Positions 44,616 through 55,855 of a stretch of DNA of 64,000 nucleotides are shown in pieces. The stretch lies in assembly GCA_009823505.1 (NCBI GenBank), contig VZQC01013306.1:338873-402872 (forward strand), given 5' to 3'. The notes below the pieces were generated by a model. It was not told the origin of the DNA, did not search any database, and saw nothing but the letters and a program-made list of their open reading frames with translations. This stretch comes from Rhizomys pruinosus (Eukaryota > Chordata > Mammalia > Rodentia > Spalacidae). Made by a program: the position numbers and the translations under genes. Within the stretch, counting starts at the first letter, position 1. Every line of letters starts with the position of its first letter.

Positions 44616-46344
44616 TTTTGTTTGCATGCATTTACATAGTTGTTGAGTTTACATGAAGATTAAGACATTTAGAATATTATAAATTCTTAAATTTTTGAAG
44701 AATAAATTAATTGGGAAACAATTCAAATTTATAAAGTAAATTGTCACACATATTTCAATAGTTTTTGGCTCAATGGTAGCAGATTTGTTGTCTTGATTCA
44801 ATTTTATATTGACATTTGTTATCCAGAATTAATGTCATCACATAGCTATTAGATTTGTTTAATTTTTTTTCTTTATTAATGAGGTTGTATTTTAATGATA
44901 TACCACACAGAGAAGAGGAACTGTAATATTACAGGCCACATTTTGAGCTATAGTGGCCTCGAGATAGCTTTAACTTCCTTATTTCTCTTATACTGCAATT
45001 TATACTAATTACAGCAATTCATTTAGCTAACACATCTGGAAGCAAATAAAAATATGCAACCATACATAATGCAGTATAAACTGACTGTAAATTTTTAAAA
45101 TAAATTTTATCATGAGAGGTTCCAGGCAGCTTCCTAATCAGGTCTCCTTTTGCTTTAGTGCTTCACATATTTGAAGTTTTTATTATTCAGTGATCAATGT
45201 GAATACCATAGACTACAGAATTCTAAACAGCAAATATAATAGAAAAATTCATCATAATACATACTTCTTAGAATAATATTTAATTTAAAATCACTGAAAA
45301 TATTAATATCCAAATTAGATACTACCAAACTTTACTAATACAAAAATGTGTTTCAGCATTTTGTTACCTGAGTGCTTCAGTAGTTAGATGCCACTGAAGT
45401 ATTCCATTTGATGAGGAATTTATTCCTACCGATTAACAAATAGTTATCAATATTAGCTAGCTATCTTTTAGATAGAGTTAGAAAAAACTCAGAATATTAC
45501 AAATGGTTTTTAGCCCTTTTTATCTCATTTTAAGAACCAGAAGCCACAAGATACCCAAACTACAATAATTGTAACAGAAATTAAAATTTTTGCTTAATCA
45601 AATAATAAAGTGAAATGTGACCTACTTAGTCCTTACTATTTGCCAGGAACATTCTGGACTTTGAAAAAAACGAAGCCATCAAGGTTCTTCTCACAGTGAA
45701 CTAAGAGAATTTGGGACAGGAAACAAATTAAAAAGAGCATATAGTCTATACTTTAGAACAATTGGTATAATTAAAGAGTTCAAGTACAATGGAAATGGTA
45801 AGAGAGTAGAATAAGCATTTTACCAGGGCTTTGTAATTTAAAATAAGGATATACATCAGAATTTGTCATGGTACCCAGAGTAGTTTTGCTCAGTTGGTCT
45901 AAAAATGCATAACATAGGAAATGAAATGCTAAAAAGAAACTGTGTAATTGCTAAAACATCGAATAAATGCCTGGCAAAACTAACTTGACATGATAGGCCT
46001 CAACACAAATGAGAGAATGTATGAATTCCCTGGGGGGAATATTGGAGGCTACCAGTGGGGAAAGGGGTAATGATGATGAAGGCTAGCTGAGATGTTCTGC
46101 TGAAACACACAAAAATTCAATAAAACTTTACACGAAAAGAATAAGTTAAGAACAAATAAAAAACTATATAATTCAAATAGTAAATGGGAAAATAACTTAA
46201 ACAGATTGTGGACATCCACATTCACATGAGCACACTAACTTGCACAACCACATACATACACAGACACACGTGCGCACACACGCACACACACACACAGGTA
46301 TACATCAGTTAAAATAATTTTTTAAAAAGAGTTTAAAAAGTGCA
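44616..46344. other. Low-repeat AT-rich DNA
   Basis: No L1, B1 or B2 recognised. 46,020-46,130 has a G-rich then CAATAAAACTTTACACG ending that could be an old retroposon tail. 46,255-46,297 is an imperfect (CA)n tract. No coding frame of note. Confidence 0.55.
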
Positions 46345-46504
46345 AAAGGCCAGTTGAAGAAAAATGTTCAGTATCCTTAGACATCGGGGAAATGCAAATA
46401 AAAACTACACTGAGATTCCATTTCCCCCAATTAGAATGATACTGGCTATCATTAAGGAACTGAACTCAACAAATGCTGGTCAGAATGTAGAGCAGGAAAG
46501 AAGC

Positions 46505-47147
46505 CTGCATACACTTTGGAAAAGCAATTAGCTCGTTAGCTTTGGGAATCAATATGGAGTTTTGTTGTATAAATCTTTCCTCCAGATTGAAACATTTTCT
46601 CTTGGAGGAGTGAAGCTCACAGGACCTAAGAAATTCAAGAGGCTCAGAAAGCTGGATGATCCATACTGCCCCTCTCCACATTATAAAGAAGTAAGTGACT
46701 GGTAGTTGGGAGGATATTGTCCCTGGGAAAGCTAACTAACTTACAAGTTTGTCAGGGAGTTCCTGGGCTGCAGCTTTTGAAATTATTATCCATGCTGGGG
46801 CACTGCCTTTGAGTCACCCATGTTTCTTAAGTAACCCCAAAGTATATTCACTGAAGCTAGACTTAGATGCAATTACTATTTGGTCCATTGATTCCTTATG
46901 TAGGCTTATTAGACATATTTTTCTTAAGAAAAGATAAGCAAGAACTAAGTTTCCAATATTCCATCATAGATTGTGGTGGTCATGAGACCCCCATGTCTCC
47001 TTGAAGAACTATTGGCAGGTAATGGTTGGGGGTGTCATTTTCTTAAGATTGGTAAGTTGACAACATCCTAGTAAACAGCTCTTTCCTATGTTCATACAGA
47101 CAACCCTAAATAAACTTAGCAAGTAAAAAAAAGGGGGGGGTGGGAGA
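46505..47147. other. Unassigned insertion within the old L1
   Basis: No recognised family. It ends with CCCTAAATAAACTTAGCAAG near 47,105, an AATAAA-like signal that suggests an LTR or retroposon end. Includes a G-run at 47,133-47,140. Confidence 0.45.
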
Positions 47148-47392
47148 GGGGCTGGAGAGATGGCTCGGCCGTTAAGAGCACCGACTGCTCTTGCAGAGGA
47201 TCCGGGTTCGATCCCCAGCATCCATGGAGGCTAAGAGCCATCTGTAACTCCAATTCCAGGAGGACTCCAGTTCCAGGGGAATCCAAGACCCTCTTCTGAT
47301 CTCCGCAGCATTGCACGACAGGGGTGCACAAACCTACATGCAGACAGTACATTCATACACATACAGAAATAAATAAAATTTAAAAAATAATA
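47148..47392 (+). mobile_element. B2-type SINE
   Basis: Full-length: GGGGCTGGAGAGATGGCTCG head, GATCCCCAGCATCCATGG, GGGTGCACAAACCTACATGC, AATAAATAAAATT tail. Lies in the old L1. Confidence 0.95.
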
Positions 47393-47699
47393 AAAGTAAT
47401 TGAAATAGAGCTGTCATATGGTACAACTGTACTGCTCTGTATGTATCCAAAGTGTGGAAGTCAGAATGCATCAGAAATACTTGCATGTCTATTTTTATTG
47501 TTGTCAAATAAAATAAAAATCAGCTTGGGTAGTCATAAAAGACAAATAAATGAATCAAATAGGGTATATATACACACAATGGGATATTATTCAGTAATGA
47601 AGAATGAAATCATGCCATTTCAGGAAAATGGATGGATCTGGAGATTATTGTGCTAAGCAAGTAATACAGACTCAGAGATAATTGTCATATTTTAATATT

Positions 47700-47905
47700 T
47701 TTTAATTCTATGTATATGAGTGATTTTTCTGCATGGATGTAAGTGTGCCCATGTCATGCAAAGCTCACAGAGGTCAGAGAAGGTGTTGGATTCCCTGGAA
47801 CTGGAGTTACAAACAGTTGTTAGCCACCAACCATATGAGTGCTGGGAATCTTTCTTTGGAAGAGCAGACAGTGCTCTTAACTGCTGAGACATCTCTGCAA
47901 TCCCC
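47700..47905 (-). mobile_element. Older B2/B3-superfamily SINE, minus strand
   Basis: Antisense text TGCATGGATGTAAGTGTGCC, GGAACTGGAGTTACAAACAG, GCTCTTAACTGCTGAGACAT. Diverged from the young B2-type copies and lacks the 15-bp internal duplication. Confidence 0.82.
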
Positions 47906-48060
47906 CAACTGTTATATTTTCTCTCACATGTGGAATCTTGGTTTTTATATATGTGTTTGCATACATACACATAGATGTGGCATGAAAGTTGACATATTGC
48001 TCTTAGGGGAAGAAGGAACAGACCAGCAAGAACGGGAAGGGGAGACCAAAGAGGGTAGCT

Positions 48061-48093
<33 letters not shown>

Positions 48094-48109
48094 CACACAC
48101 ACACGCACG
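48061..48109. repeat. (CA)n microsatellite
   Basis: About 24 CA units with two G substitutions, at the purine-rich end of the old L1. Confidence 0.97.
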
Positions 48110-48863
48110 TTGTAATAAACCATCCTTTCTTACAATAGATATATGCTAATAAAAACAGAACAAAAGCATAAGCTAGTTTTAAAGAAAAATCACAAAATTT
48201 CTCACAGTGCTTTAAGTGAGCTTTTTATTGTTGTTGCTATATCTTCAGAGCTAATTTTAGCAGTAAGTGTCCTGTAGGTAACTCCATTCTTTTCACTGTC
48301 CATGTGTAAACCGATACATATGATAAATGATAACATGCTATTATTGGTCATAATTCTTAATTTTATATTTTCTATCTCTGAAGTAAAACAGGAAATTTGA
48401 GTATGTATAGAATACATGGGCAAAAAATGATTTGGTCTCAATCAATCTCAGTTTATTTCACATCTTTTTATCTTAAAGCCTTCTCATACTGGGCAGACAT
48501 ATGGTCAGGAAATACACTAAATTAGAATTGAATGATTAAAGAGAAAACCTGTTTCATGAAATAACCATTTGATATTTCAGAGTGACTAATAACTGTAGGA
48601 AACCATGATTCTACCTCATACCATGTGTTGACCCTGGGTTGGTAAACGAATACCAGGGCAACTGTGATGACTGGTCCACAAATCGCATGCAGATTGTTTA
48701 TCAGTGCAGAGTGGTTTCAGTAAGTCACCTCTGTTACCTCTTGACAATGCAGAACATTGCTTAAAACTTATCCACTCTGCATATCTCAGGTTGGAGTTTA
48801 GAGCTTCTAACTTCCTCTTAGGATATTCAATCTCATTCACTCTCATTTTCCTTCATATAAAAT
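48110..48863. other. Low-repeat intergenic DNA
   Basis: No recognised repeat, RNA gene or coding frame. Confidence 0.55.
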
Positions 48864-48873
48864 ATGGTCTTGA

Positions 48874-49109
48874 GCCAGGCATGGTGGCTCATGCCTTTAA
48901 TTCCAGCACAAGGGAGAAGGAGGTAGGAGGATTTCTGTGACTTCAAGTCCAGCCTGGTCTACATATTGAGCTCCAGGCCAACTGGGAGTAAAGGGAAACC
49001 CTGTCTCAAAAAGACCAAAAAAAAAAAACAAACAAAAAAAAAAAAACAAAAAAAACAAAACAAAACAAAAAAACCCAAAACAAACAAACAAAAAAACCCA
49101 GAAAAAAAC
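48874..49109 (+). mobile_element. B1 SINE with long A-rich tail
   Basis: GCCAGGCATGGTGGCTCATG head, body to CCCTGTCTCAAAAAGACC, then about 95 bp of A-rich (CAAA)n tail. Flanked by ATGGTCTTGA at 48,864-48,873 and 49,110-49,119, an exact 10-bp duplication. Confidence 0.97.
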
Positions 49110-50125
49110 ATGGTCTTGAATGGAAATAAGTAAATAAATGAGGATTCATGAGGCTACCATTTAGCTATTTCCTTGTTTTTCTCAGTCTGAATCACCTTTA
49201 TACTGGCCTCTCCCTTGGCACCCTCCCACAGGCCTTCTCCCATTCCCGCCTCCAGAGTTCACACATTCTCTCATTTGTGCTAGGGTCCATAGGGCCAAAC
49301 TACTCTCCCTGCTCACTCCTCAGTGCCACCTCATCCCCTGAGCTCTAGTTAGTCTATTCTGAGTCTCTTTCCTAAAGAAGGCTAGAGCTTCCTCACTGAC
49401 CAACATCAACTGCCAATATTTCCTCAGCCAAGATTGGGCTCTATTACCCATTTCTGAAGTTCTGTGCTGGGTTTTTATCTGGATGAGATTGCATGGGTCT
49501 TGTGCGTGCTGATATGAATACTGTAGGTTCATATGAGCAGGCTCACAGGAACTTATAGGATTCATTTCCATTTTGTCTTGCATCACCTGCCTGGCTCTTA
49601 CAGCCTTTCTGCCCCCTCTTCTGAAATGTTCCCTGAGCCCTAGGGTGAGTGAAGCTTAATATAGGAAATCTGTCCATGGAACCACATTCTACAGAGCCCT
49701 AATGTTCATGGTTTGGCCATTCAGGCCCTTTTGAGTTCGTGGCCTCCTGCTACATGGAGGAGCTTCCTTAATGACAGTTAAGAGCAAGTTAATGCCTTCT
49801 TGGGTCTTTGTTTTATGATACTTGGGGCTTAAGTGTAGAGGTTGCTTTGTAGATGTGTTGCCTAGACATGAGCAATTTGCTCACGTCTGTGTGTGTCCAC
49901 TTATGGGACTCCGTACTATTCTCATCTTGTACAAATTAAATTTCCTTTCTGAGTGATGTCTGGGATATTTGTTTGTATATATAAAGGTACTTCTTTTGTA
50001 GTTAGTAAGATGTTACCTTAGCCTAGGTATGTGTCAACCTTGGGGATTTCCTTAAAAATTATTATTTCTCCAGTTGTGGAGACATCAGATGTGTTAACAT
50101 CTGGCTATGTTAACAATGACACTTA

Positions 50126-51180
50126 AGTCCTTGCCTCTAAGTTGGGATACCTGCAGGAGGAGAGGCGATAAGACCCTGCTGCCGAAGACCTGACGTTAAC
50201 ATGGGAGGGATGTATTGAGACCGCACATGCAAGTGTACAGATGGCCTCTGGAATGCCAGAGAGTGTTACCAAAGGCCACTAAACCAATAAAGCAAATACG
50301 GGTCTCCCTGAGTCAAGCAAGACTCCACAGTCAGCACCAGCTACACCTCACCTGCCTGGAAATACTGTGCAGCAGAGGCAGCCATGTGCCTGTATATCCC
50401 AAATCTAATTGGCTATTGGCTCTCTCCTTGGAGGAATAACCCATGGCTGATGCCACAAGCTTACATCCTCTACAGGTTAGGAGATGTTATAAGCCACAGT
50501 AAGACCCTGTCATATTTAACGGGGGGGAAAAAAAAATAAATAAAAAAAAAAAAAATCCAAACATATGTGTCTATGCCAAAGTAGCCTACCATAACTATTA
50601 GTGCTGCTTAAATACCTATATATCTAATTGCTTGTACTTCATTAATAGGATCGAAAGGATACTCCTGGACAAACTGTCAGCCCATGAAAGGAAACAGCCA
50701 GAATTGACCAGAGTCCAAGTCAACAGCTCCAGAGAGAGGGGACTGTTTTACTTCTCATCCACCTGTGCCCCTTTTCTAAGCCTAGGGAACAATCTGCGGA
50801 AGAGGGGGCATGGTATAATGTAAAGGCTGCGATTGGGGTGAATGGTGAAACTACAGCAATGTAGTCTGGACACTCATTTGATCAACTTGATTGAACAAAC
50901 AGCCTGTCACCCCCCACTGGATGGTGGAGCTGTGCGGGTTTGGGCACAACAGCCTGTGGATTGTTTTTGCACGAAGGATGCTTGTACTCATGGATTATCA
51001 CTTATAGCTAAAAAATGAAAAAAAAAACTGAGAGAAAGATGCAGGACAGTTATGGCAGAATGCATGATCTGGGATGGGGTCGGGGTGGGGGGGAAGGGAA
51101 AGGGAAATATGCCTGAACTGAATTGGAAAATGATGTATGAAATGCACAAAGCATCAATAAAAATTAAATTAAAAAAAAAA
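50126..51180 (+). mobile_element. R1 repeat copy D, plus strand, 5' truncated, poly(A)
   Basis: The only plus-strand R1 copy. It begins where the other copies have their G-run, runs collinearly (GTTACCAAAGGCCACTAAAC near 50,270, GGAATAACCCATGGCTGATG near 50,432) and ends AATAAAAATTAAATT plus A10 at 51,171-51,180. The tail and 5' truncation indicate retroposition by L1-type machinery. It also carries G-rich tracts at 51,075-51,100. Frames of 74 and 63 codons have counterparts in other copies. Confidence 0.8.
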
Positions 51181-52117
51181 GAATTTCCTCCCACTGAGTG
51201 AGCTTTAGGTCCAATTAGTTAGCCATTGTTTTCCTCCAAGATAGAAGTGCCACTGTTGCATGAATTTTGTATACTATGCTGGTCATTCAAGTGGATATCT
51301 GGACTTAAGGCTGATGTTGGACCATTGATTGATGTTCTCCCTTAGTGGATTGCATAGTGCTTTCCAAAGCTATGAGAGTTAGCCTTCTTGGGAGGTGGCT
51401 TCCAGGTTAGATCCAGCTCCATTGCTCAAGATCTGGTCTCTGAAATATGCCCTATCTTCAGCAATAGGGTTTTACCTTCAGGTTCTGGGGGTAATCAAGG
51501 GCTGTGACAATAGTCTGTGTAATTTGGGGAATCACTTGGACTGCTCTGGCCAACAGTTCATTGGAAAGTTTCTCATGTCTGGCACCATTTCCTTCCATGC
51601 AGCCTTCATCTTTGCATATGGACTCATGTAGAGGTATTGTATGTGTAATTTGTCAGTAGATTATTAAACTAATATGATTCTCTCAGGTTTTATTTTTTAC
51701 CCCAACAAGGCATATCTTTCCTCTTTCCCTTTACATTTCTAACCCTTCCTCCATGTCTTCTCCATGTCTTCTCCATTTAAAGTATCCATATTTCTCCCTT
51801 GATCCTGTCAGTCTCCTATGGCCCCACTTTTCTTGGGCTCCTTTTATCCCCTTTATCCCCACCTTTCATTCTATAACCCTTCCTCTCCCCTCCCATTTAG
51901 ATATCCTGATTTTATCCATTTCTCCCTTAGTAACATCTTTCACCTACTAGTCTTCTGTCTCACGTTCCTCCTTTCCCTTTACCTCACTGGCTCCTTTTCA
52001 TTTACCTGTTTCCTGCAATTACATCAACATATATACTTATAAGGATTTGATGCTAGGATCCACAAATGAAGGACAACATACATCATTGATTTTTCTGAGT
52101 TTGTATTACTTCACTTA

Positions 52118-52632
52118 CCAAGACAGCCTCAGAGAGTTCTCAAAAGAAGTAAAGATGGCTAAGAAACATCTTTAAAGTGTTCAGCATCATTAGTAATTAA
52201 GGAAATGCTAATTAAAGCCACTTTAAGATTTCATCTTATCCCAGTAAGACTGGTTATGGTCAAGAAAATAAATGATAGCAAATGCTGGAGAGGTTGTGGA
52301 GAAAAGGGGAACAATCATTCACTGCTGGTGAGAATGTAAACTCATGCAACCCTTACAGAAAGCAATGTGGAGATCTCTTGAAAGTCTAAAAATAAACCTA
52401 CTTTGACCCAGTTATATCTCTCCTAGGTGCACATCCAAAGGATTCATCCTGTTGCAGAGATAAGCACACAAACATATTCACTGCTGCTCTTTCCACCTCA
52501 GCGAAGAGCTGGTAGCAACCTGTGCCCCTCAACTGATGAGTGGATAATGAAAATGTGTTACGTTTGCACAATGGAGTTCTATGCAGCAGTAAAGAAAGAA
52601 GACATCATAAAATTTTCAGGTAAATGACTACT
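52118..52632 (+). pseudogene. L1 ORF2 C-terminal fragment (inverted segment)
   Basis: Encodes broken ORF2 tail motifs: TNGYGQEN-like region, AGRGCGE-type Cys/His section near 52,285-52,330, then STDEWIMKMCYVCTMEFYAAVKKEDI from several overlapping stretches (for example MKMCYVCTMEFYAAVKKED at 52,545). Non-functional; it is the twin-primed 5' piece of the surrounding L1. Confidence 0.85.
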
Positions 52633-53592
52633 TTCTATATGTGTGGTGTAATACCAAGCATGAAGCATAGAATGCCACATGAGGATAGTTTAATTAAGAG
52701 TTCATTAATAATACTTGGAAATTGAGAGTGAGCTAACACCAGAAAAATCTCTCAGCCTCAAGGAGAATCACGGCCGAATGTATAAATCCTAAAACCACAA
52801 TTACATCATGCCAGGAGCAATGCCAATAACCATAATTAGATCAGATCACTATAATTACACTAGAGCAGCAGCAGGTCAGTTAACAAAGAGGCTTTCAGCT
52901 AACAAAGCAGTCTAAGTTTTGGTTAGGAAAAACAAGTTTCTCAGAATTGCAAAAACAGCAGACCCCATGTAGCTGCAGGTATAGCTAGATAAGAGGAGTT
53001 CTGGCTAGCTGGGTCAGAGTTTCCCAGTATCTTAGCAACATTGTATTTCCTTTCATAGAAGTACAGCCTTCATAGGGCTGGCTAACTGTAGTCCTAACTA
53101 CATAGGGGTAGAAGCAAGGTGAGCAAAATTCAGCTAGAATAAAAGGGAGTCAGCTTTGACATTTCATATTTAGTTTGTACCTAAAAGAAGATTAAACGCA
53201 ATAAATTACACTAAGCTCATCTCTTAAAACCCTGACCATTTGCCCCAAGAAAGGCTATAATTTTAGGCTATGTATGACATATCAGAAAGAATTAGAGCAC
53301 TGGCCATATTAAGATGGATGTACTATGTCCTGTAAGGAATATTATGTCCTGGCAAGTAGTGATCCAATATGGAGAAGTCACATGTATTGTTTTGTGTGTT
53401 TCTGAATATTAGAGTTTGACTTATTTAATTAGAGAATGGTAATTCATTTCTTTCTATATATTCTTACTAACTAGAAAATTACCCATTTTCAAATTGGTCT
53501 TTTTGAAACTTTACAACCTAATTTAATAACAGCAATAAATAATTATGGAACAAATGGATTTTTCTTCACACCACTGTCCTTTCCCAGGAATT
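52633..53592. other. Low-repeat intergenic DNA
   Basis: AT-rich and unique by eye, with no recognised features or coding frame. Confidence 0.55.
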
Positions 53593-53763
53593 TTTATTTA
53601 TTATTTATATTTTATGTGTATGAGTGTTTTCCTGCAATGTGCATTCAACCTCCGTATGGAATTACAGATGGTTGTTAGCAGCCATATGGGTGCTAAGAAT
53701 TAAATCCTGGTCCTCTGGAATAATAGTAAATGATCTTAACTACTGAATCATCTCTCTATCCCC
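53593..53763 (-). mobile_element. Older B2/B3-superfamily SINE, minus strand
   Basis: Antisense tail TTTATTTATTATTTATATTT, body ATTACAGATGGTTGTTAGCAG and GTGCTAAGAATTAAATCCTG, head GAATCATCTCTCTATCCCC. Internally deleted compared with the young copies. Confidence 0.82.
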
Positions 53764-54377
53764 CTCCCAGGTATTTTGAATTTTTCTAAATCCTTTTATG
53801 TATTAACTACCTCCTATATGCTAGACAGTTACTTAAGCTCTTTACATCTGTTGATCAATTGGTCTTCTCAGCACCCATATGGGAGCAGTTACTACCCTTA
53901 CTCACATTTTACCAGTGTGCAACTGAGGAAAGGAACAGGTCAATTCTCATCATTCGTGCTTTGTAAGTCAAGGTGCAAATGTGGTGTGGTTCCAGAGCCA
54001 TGCTGTCCGTAGCTCCCTGATGTTGGTCAAGGCTATATGCAATCTTTGGCCAATTCCATTTTGAGCCATCCATAGTAATAAAATTAAAGAGGAAAGCTAA
54101 CTTAGCAAGTGCTTCTCAAATTCCATTCACATAAGAATCACTTACAAGCTTCTCTTGGCACTTTCCAGAGTCCTGCACAGAGAATTAGATTCATGGGGTG
54201 GAGCTACAGATTTGCCTTCTCATAAATCCCAATTGTAGCTGAGCTTAAGATCATACTTTGAATAATACTGCATTACATTATATGTATGTAAGTCACAATC
54301 TGTTTCTTAGTTACAATATACCCCAACTGCACATCTTTCTTTAAGCTTTAAATATATATATATAAATATATAAATAA
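53764..54377. other. Low-repeat intergenic DNA
   Basis: 53,860-54,010 has conserved-looking text (AGCACCCATATGGGAGCAG; TTTTACCAGTGTGCAACTGAGG) of the sort seen in old MIR SINEs; too weak to call. 54,350-54,375 is a TATA-rich tract. Confidence 0.4.
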
Positions 54378-54430
54378 TTTTTTTTGTCTTTTTGAGACAG
54401 GGTCTCAATGTAGCCCCATCTGGCCTACAC
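54378..54430 (-). mobile_element. B1 fragment, minus strand
   Basis: TTTTTGAGACAGGGTCTCAA then TGTAGCCCCATCTGGCC: the 3' end of a B1 in antisense, truncated. Confidence 0.75.
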
Positions 54431-54478
54431 CACCAAAATCCCATTCATATGTGAATTTTATACAATATATCACAATCA

Positions 54479-54643
54479 GCCAGGTGTGGTAGTACATACC
54501 TTTAATCCCAGTACTTGGGAAGCAGAGGCAGGCAAAGGTCTGTGAGTTTAAGGCCAGTCTGGTCTACATAGTGAGTTCTAGGCGAGCTGGAACTACAGGG
54601 AGAGCCTGTCTCAAAAAGAACAAAAAATAAATGAAAAAAAAAG
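54479..54643 (+). mobile_element. B1 SINE, 11-bp target duplication
   Basis: TATCACAATCA at 54,468-54,478 and 54,644-54,654 flank a full copy (GCCAGGTGTGGTAGTACATA to GCCTGTCTCAAAAAG and A-rich tail). Confidence 0.97.
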
Positions 54644-54654
54644 TATCACAATCA

Positions 54655-55745
54655 TATTCAAACCTCTCTCCCATTGCAAACCCCCAGAGTCTCCTCCCAT
54701 GCATTTCATGCATTCTGTCATATAAGGTGTTAAAGCCTATCAAATCAGGTTTGTATTCCCAGATGTCCCCGAGGGTGAGTTCATTCACTGGAGCCTCATC
54801 AGCCTGTCTAGCATCACTCCCTTAAAGAAGACCGACACCCCCCCCCCCCCGACAACGCACAGGGCAGTTATCAGTTAATAGTTCTTCAGTAAGGTTGGGG
54901 CTTCTTGCCCATTTCTTCAATTATATGCTGGATTTTTTTATGGTTTGAGTTTGCATGGGTCTTGTGCATGCTGTAAGTTCCTATGAGCTGGTTCCCAGCT
55001 GCCTGCAAAACTGTTTCCCTGGTCATCCTGTACTTCCTTATTCCTACAACTTTTCTGGCCCCCTTATTCACGATGGTGCCTGGGCTCTGGGTGGCAGAGG
55101 TGTAATATAGGAATCCTATCCCGGGATACACACACTCCAGTCTCTCAGTCTCTACATTTTGGCCAATTGTGGCTTTCAGTGTTAATGACCATCTGTTGCA
55201 TGAGGATGCTTGGCTAATGAGAGTTGAGAGATGCATTAATACCCCTGTTCCTTTGTGTTATGTAAACCTTGGGTGGAGAAGTTCCACTATAAATGTGTCA
55301 TGTAGGCAGGGCATCTCATAGATACTTCTTCCCTGTGTTTGACCAGTTGTGGAACTCTGTAATACTTTCTATCTGTTGTGAAAAGAAGCTTTTTTGATGA
55401 CTAGTGAGAGGTAAAGTTGTTTTAAAATATAAGGATACATATTTAGCATTCTGTAAGAAATTACATTTGTCAAGGAGTGTTTTTCTCTAGGATCTATGAA
55501 GTCTTCAACTATGTGTATTTGGCTATGTTTATAGTACCCTACATGAAATCCCTCCCATAGAGTGTGCTTTAAATCTAATTGGACAGCCGATTACCTCCAA
55601 GGTAAAAAATGCATGATACAGTTTTCTATGCAGGCCATTGCTGCTGTTATTAGTTCTTACATTTGCAGTTGGACTAATGTTTGATTTTCTCCCTTAGCAG
55701 CTTGCATAATATTCTCTGATACTCTGAGAACCAGTTTTCAATGAT
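54655..55745 (-). mobile_element. L1 3' UTR fragment, minus strand
   Basis: Collinear with the antisense 3' UTR at 49.4-51.35 kb: GAGTTTGCATGGGTCTTGTG (54,950) and GAGATTGCATGGGTCTTGTG (49,487) correspond, and AGGTTTTAAATC-type text near 55,570 matches 51,210. It lacks the R1 insertion, so it shows the uninterrupted UTR. Contains a C-run (54,839-54,851). Confidence 0.82.
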
Positions 55746-55746
55746 A

Positions 55747-55855
55747 CTGCTTCCTGTAGCCCCAGCTGGTCCAGAATTTGTTCTGTAGAACATACTGGCC
55801 TTAGTCTCACAGAGATCAGCCTGGCTCTGCCTTCTTCGTGCTGGGATTGAAAATC
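55747..55855 (-). mobile_element. B1 fragment, minus strand, diverged
   Basis: CTGTAGCCCCAGCTGGTCCA, CATACTGGCCTTAGTCTCAC, CTGCCTTCTTCGTGCTGGG: antisense B1 body without head or tail. Confidence 0.78.

Larger units (their letters stand above)
46345..48060 (+). mobile_element. Old L1 LINE 3' portion, plus strand, interrupted
   Basis: Sense ORF2 C-terminal text at 46,360-46,500 (GGGGAAATGCAAATAAAAAC) resumes at 47,405-47,690 (TGGATGGATCTGGAG) and at 47,917-48,060 (TATTTTCTCTCACATGTGG, GGAAGGGGAGACCAAAGAGG), the order expected for the end of ORF2 and the start of the 3' UTR. Between these lie about 0.65 kb of unassigned sequence and two SINEs. The pieces may not all be one insertion. Confidence 0.65.
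49150..52632 (-). mobile_element. L1 with clear 5' inversion (twin priming), minus strand
   Basis: Antisense L1 3' UTR (49,150-50,125 and 51,181-52,030, including the C/T-rich complement of the purine tract), then the antisense end of ORF2 (52,048-52,115). At about 52,118 it flips to sense ORF2, which runs to 52,632 and stops at ATAAAATTTTCAGGTAAATG. Against the 20.8-21.3 kb ORF2, that stop lies only about 30 nt upstream of the antisense breakpoint, as twin priming predicts. The R1 copy D interrupts the 3' UTR. Confidence 0.85.

Noticed and set aside
47733..48149. 138-codon plus frame and 143-codon minus frame over the same DNA
   Set aside because: They run through an antisense SINE and a (CA)n tract, giving Thr-His or Val-Cys runs.
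51070..51105. G-rich tracts as G-quadruplex regulators (also 43,020-43,130 and 20,151-20,166)
   Set aside because: They are the purine-rich tracts normal for L1 and R1 3' ends; no separate function can be claimed.
54564..54788. 74-codon minus frame and several others ending in QALPVVPARLEL-type text
   Set aside because: This is the antisense translation of B1 SINEs.
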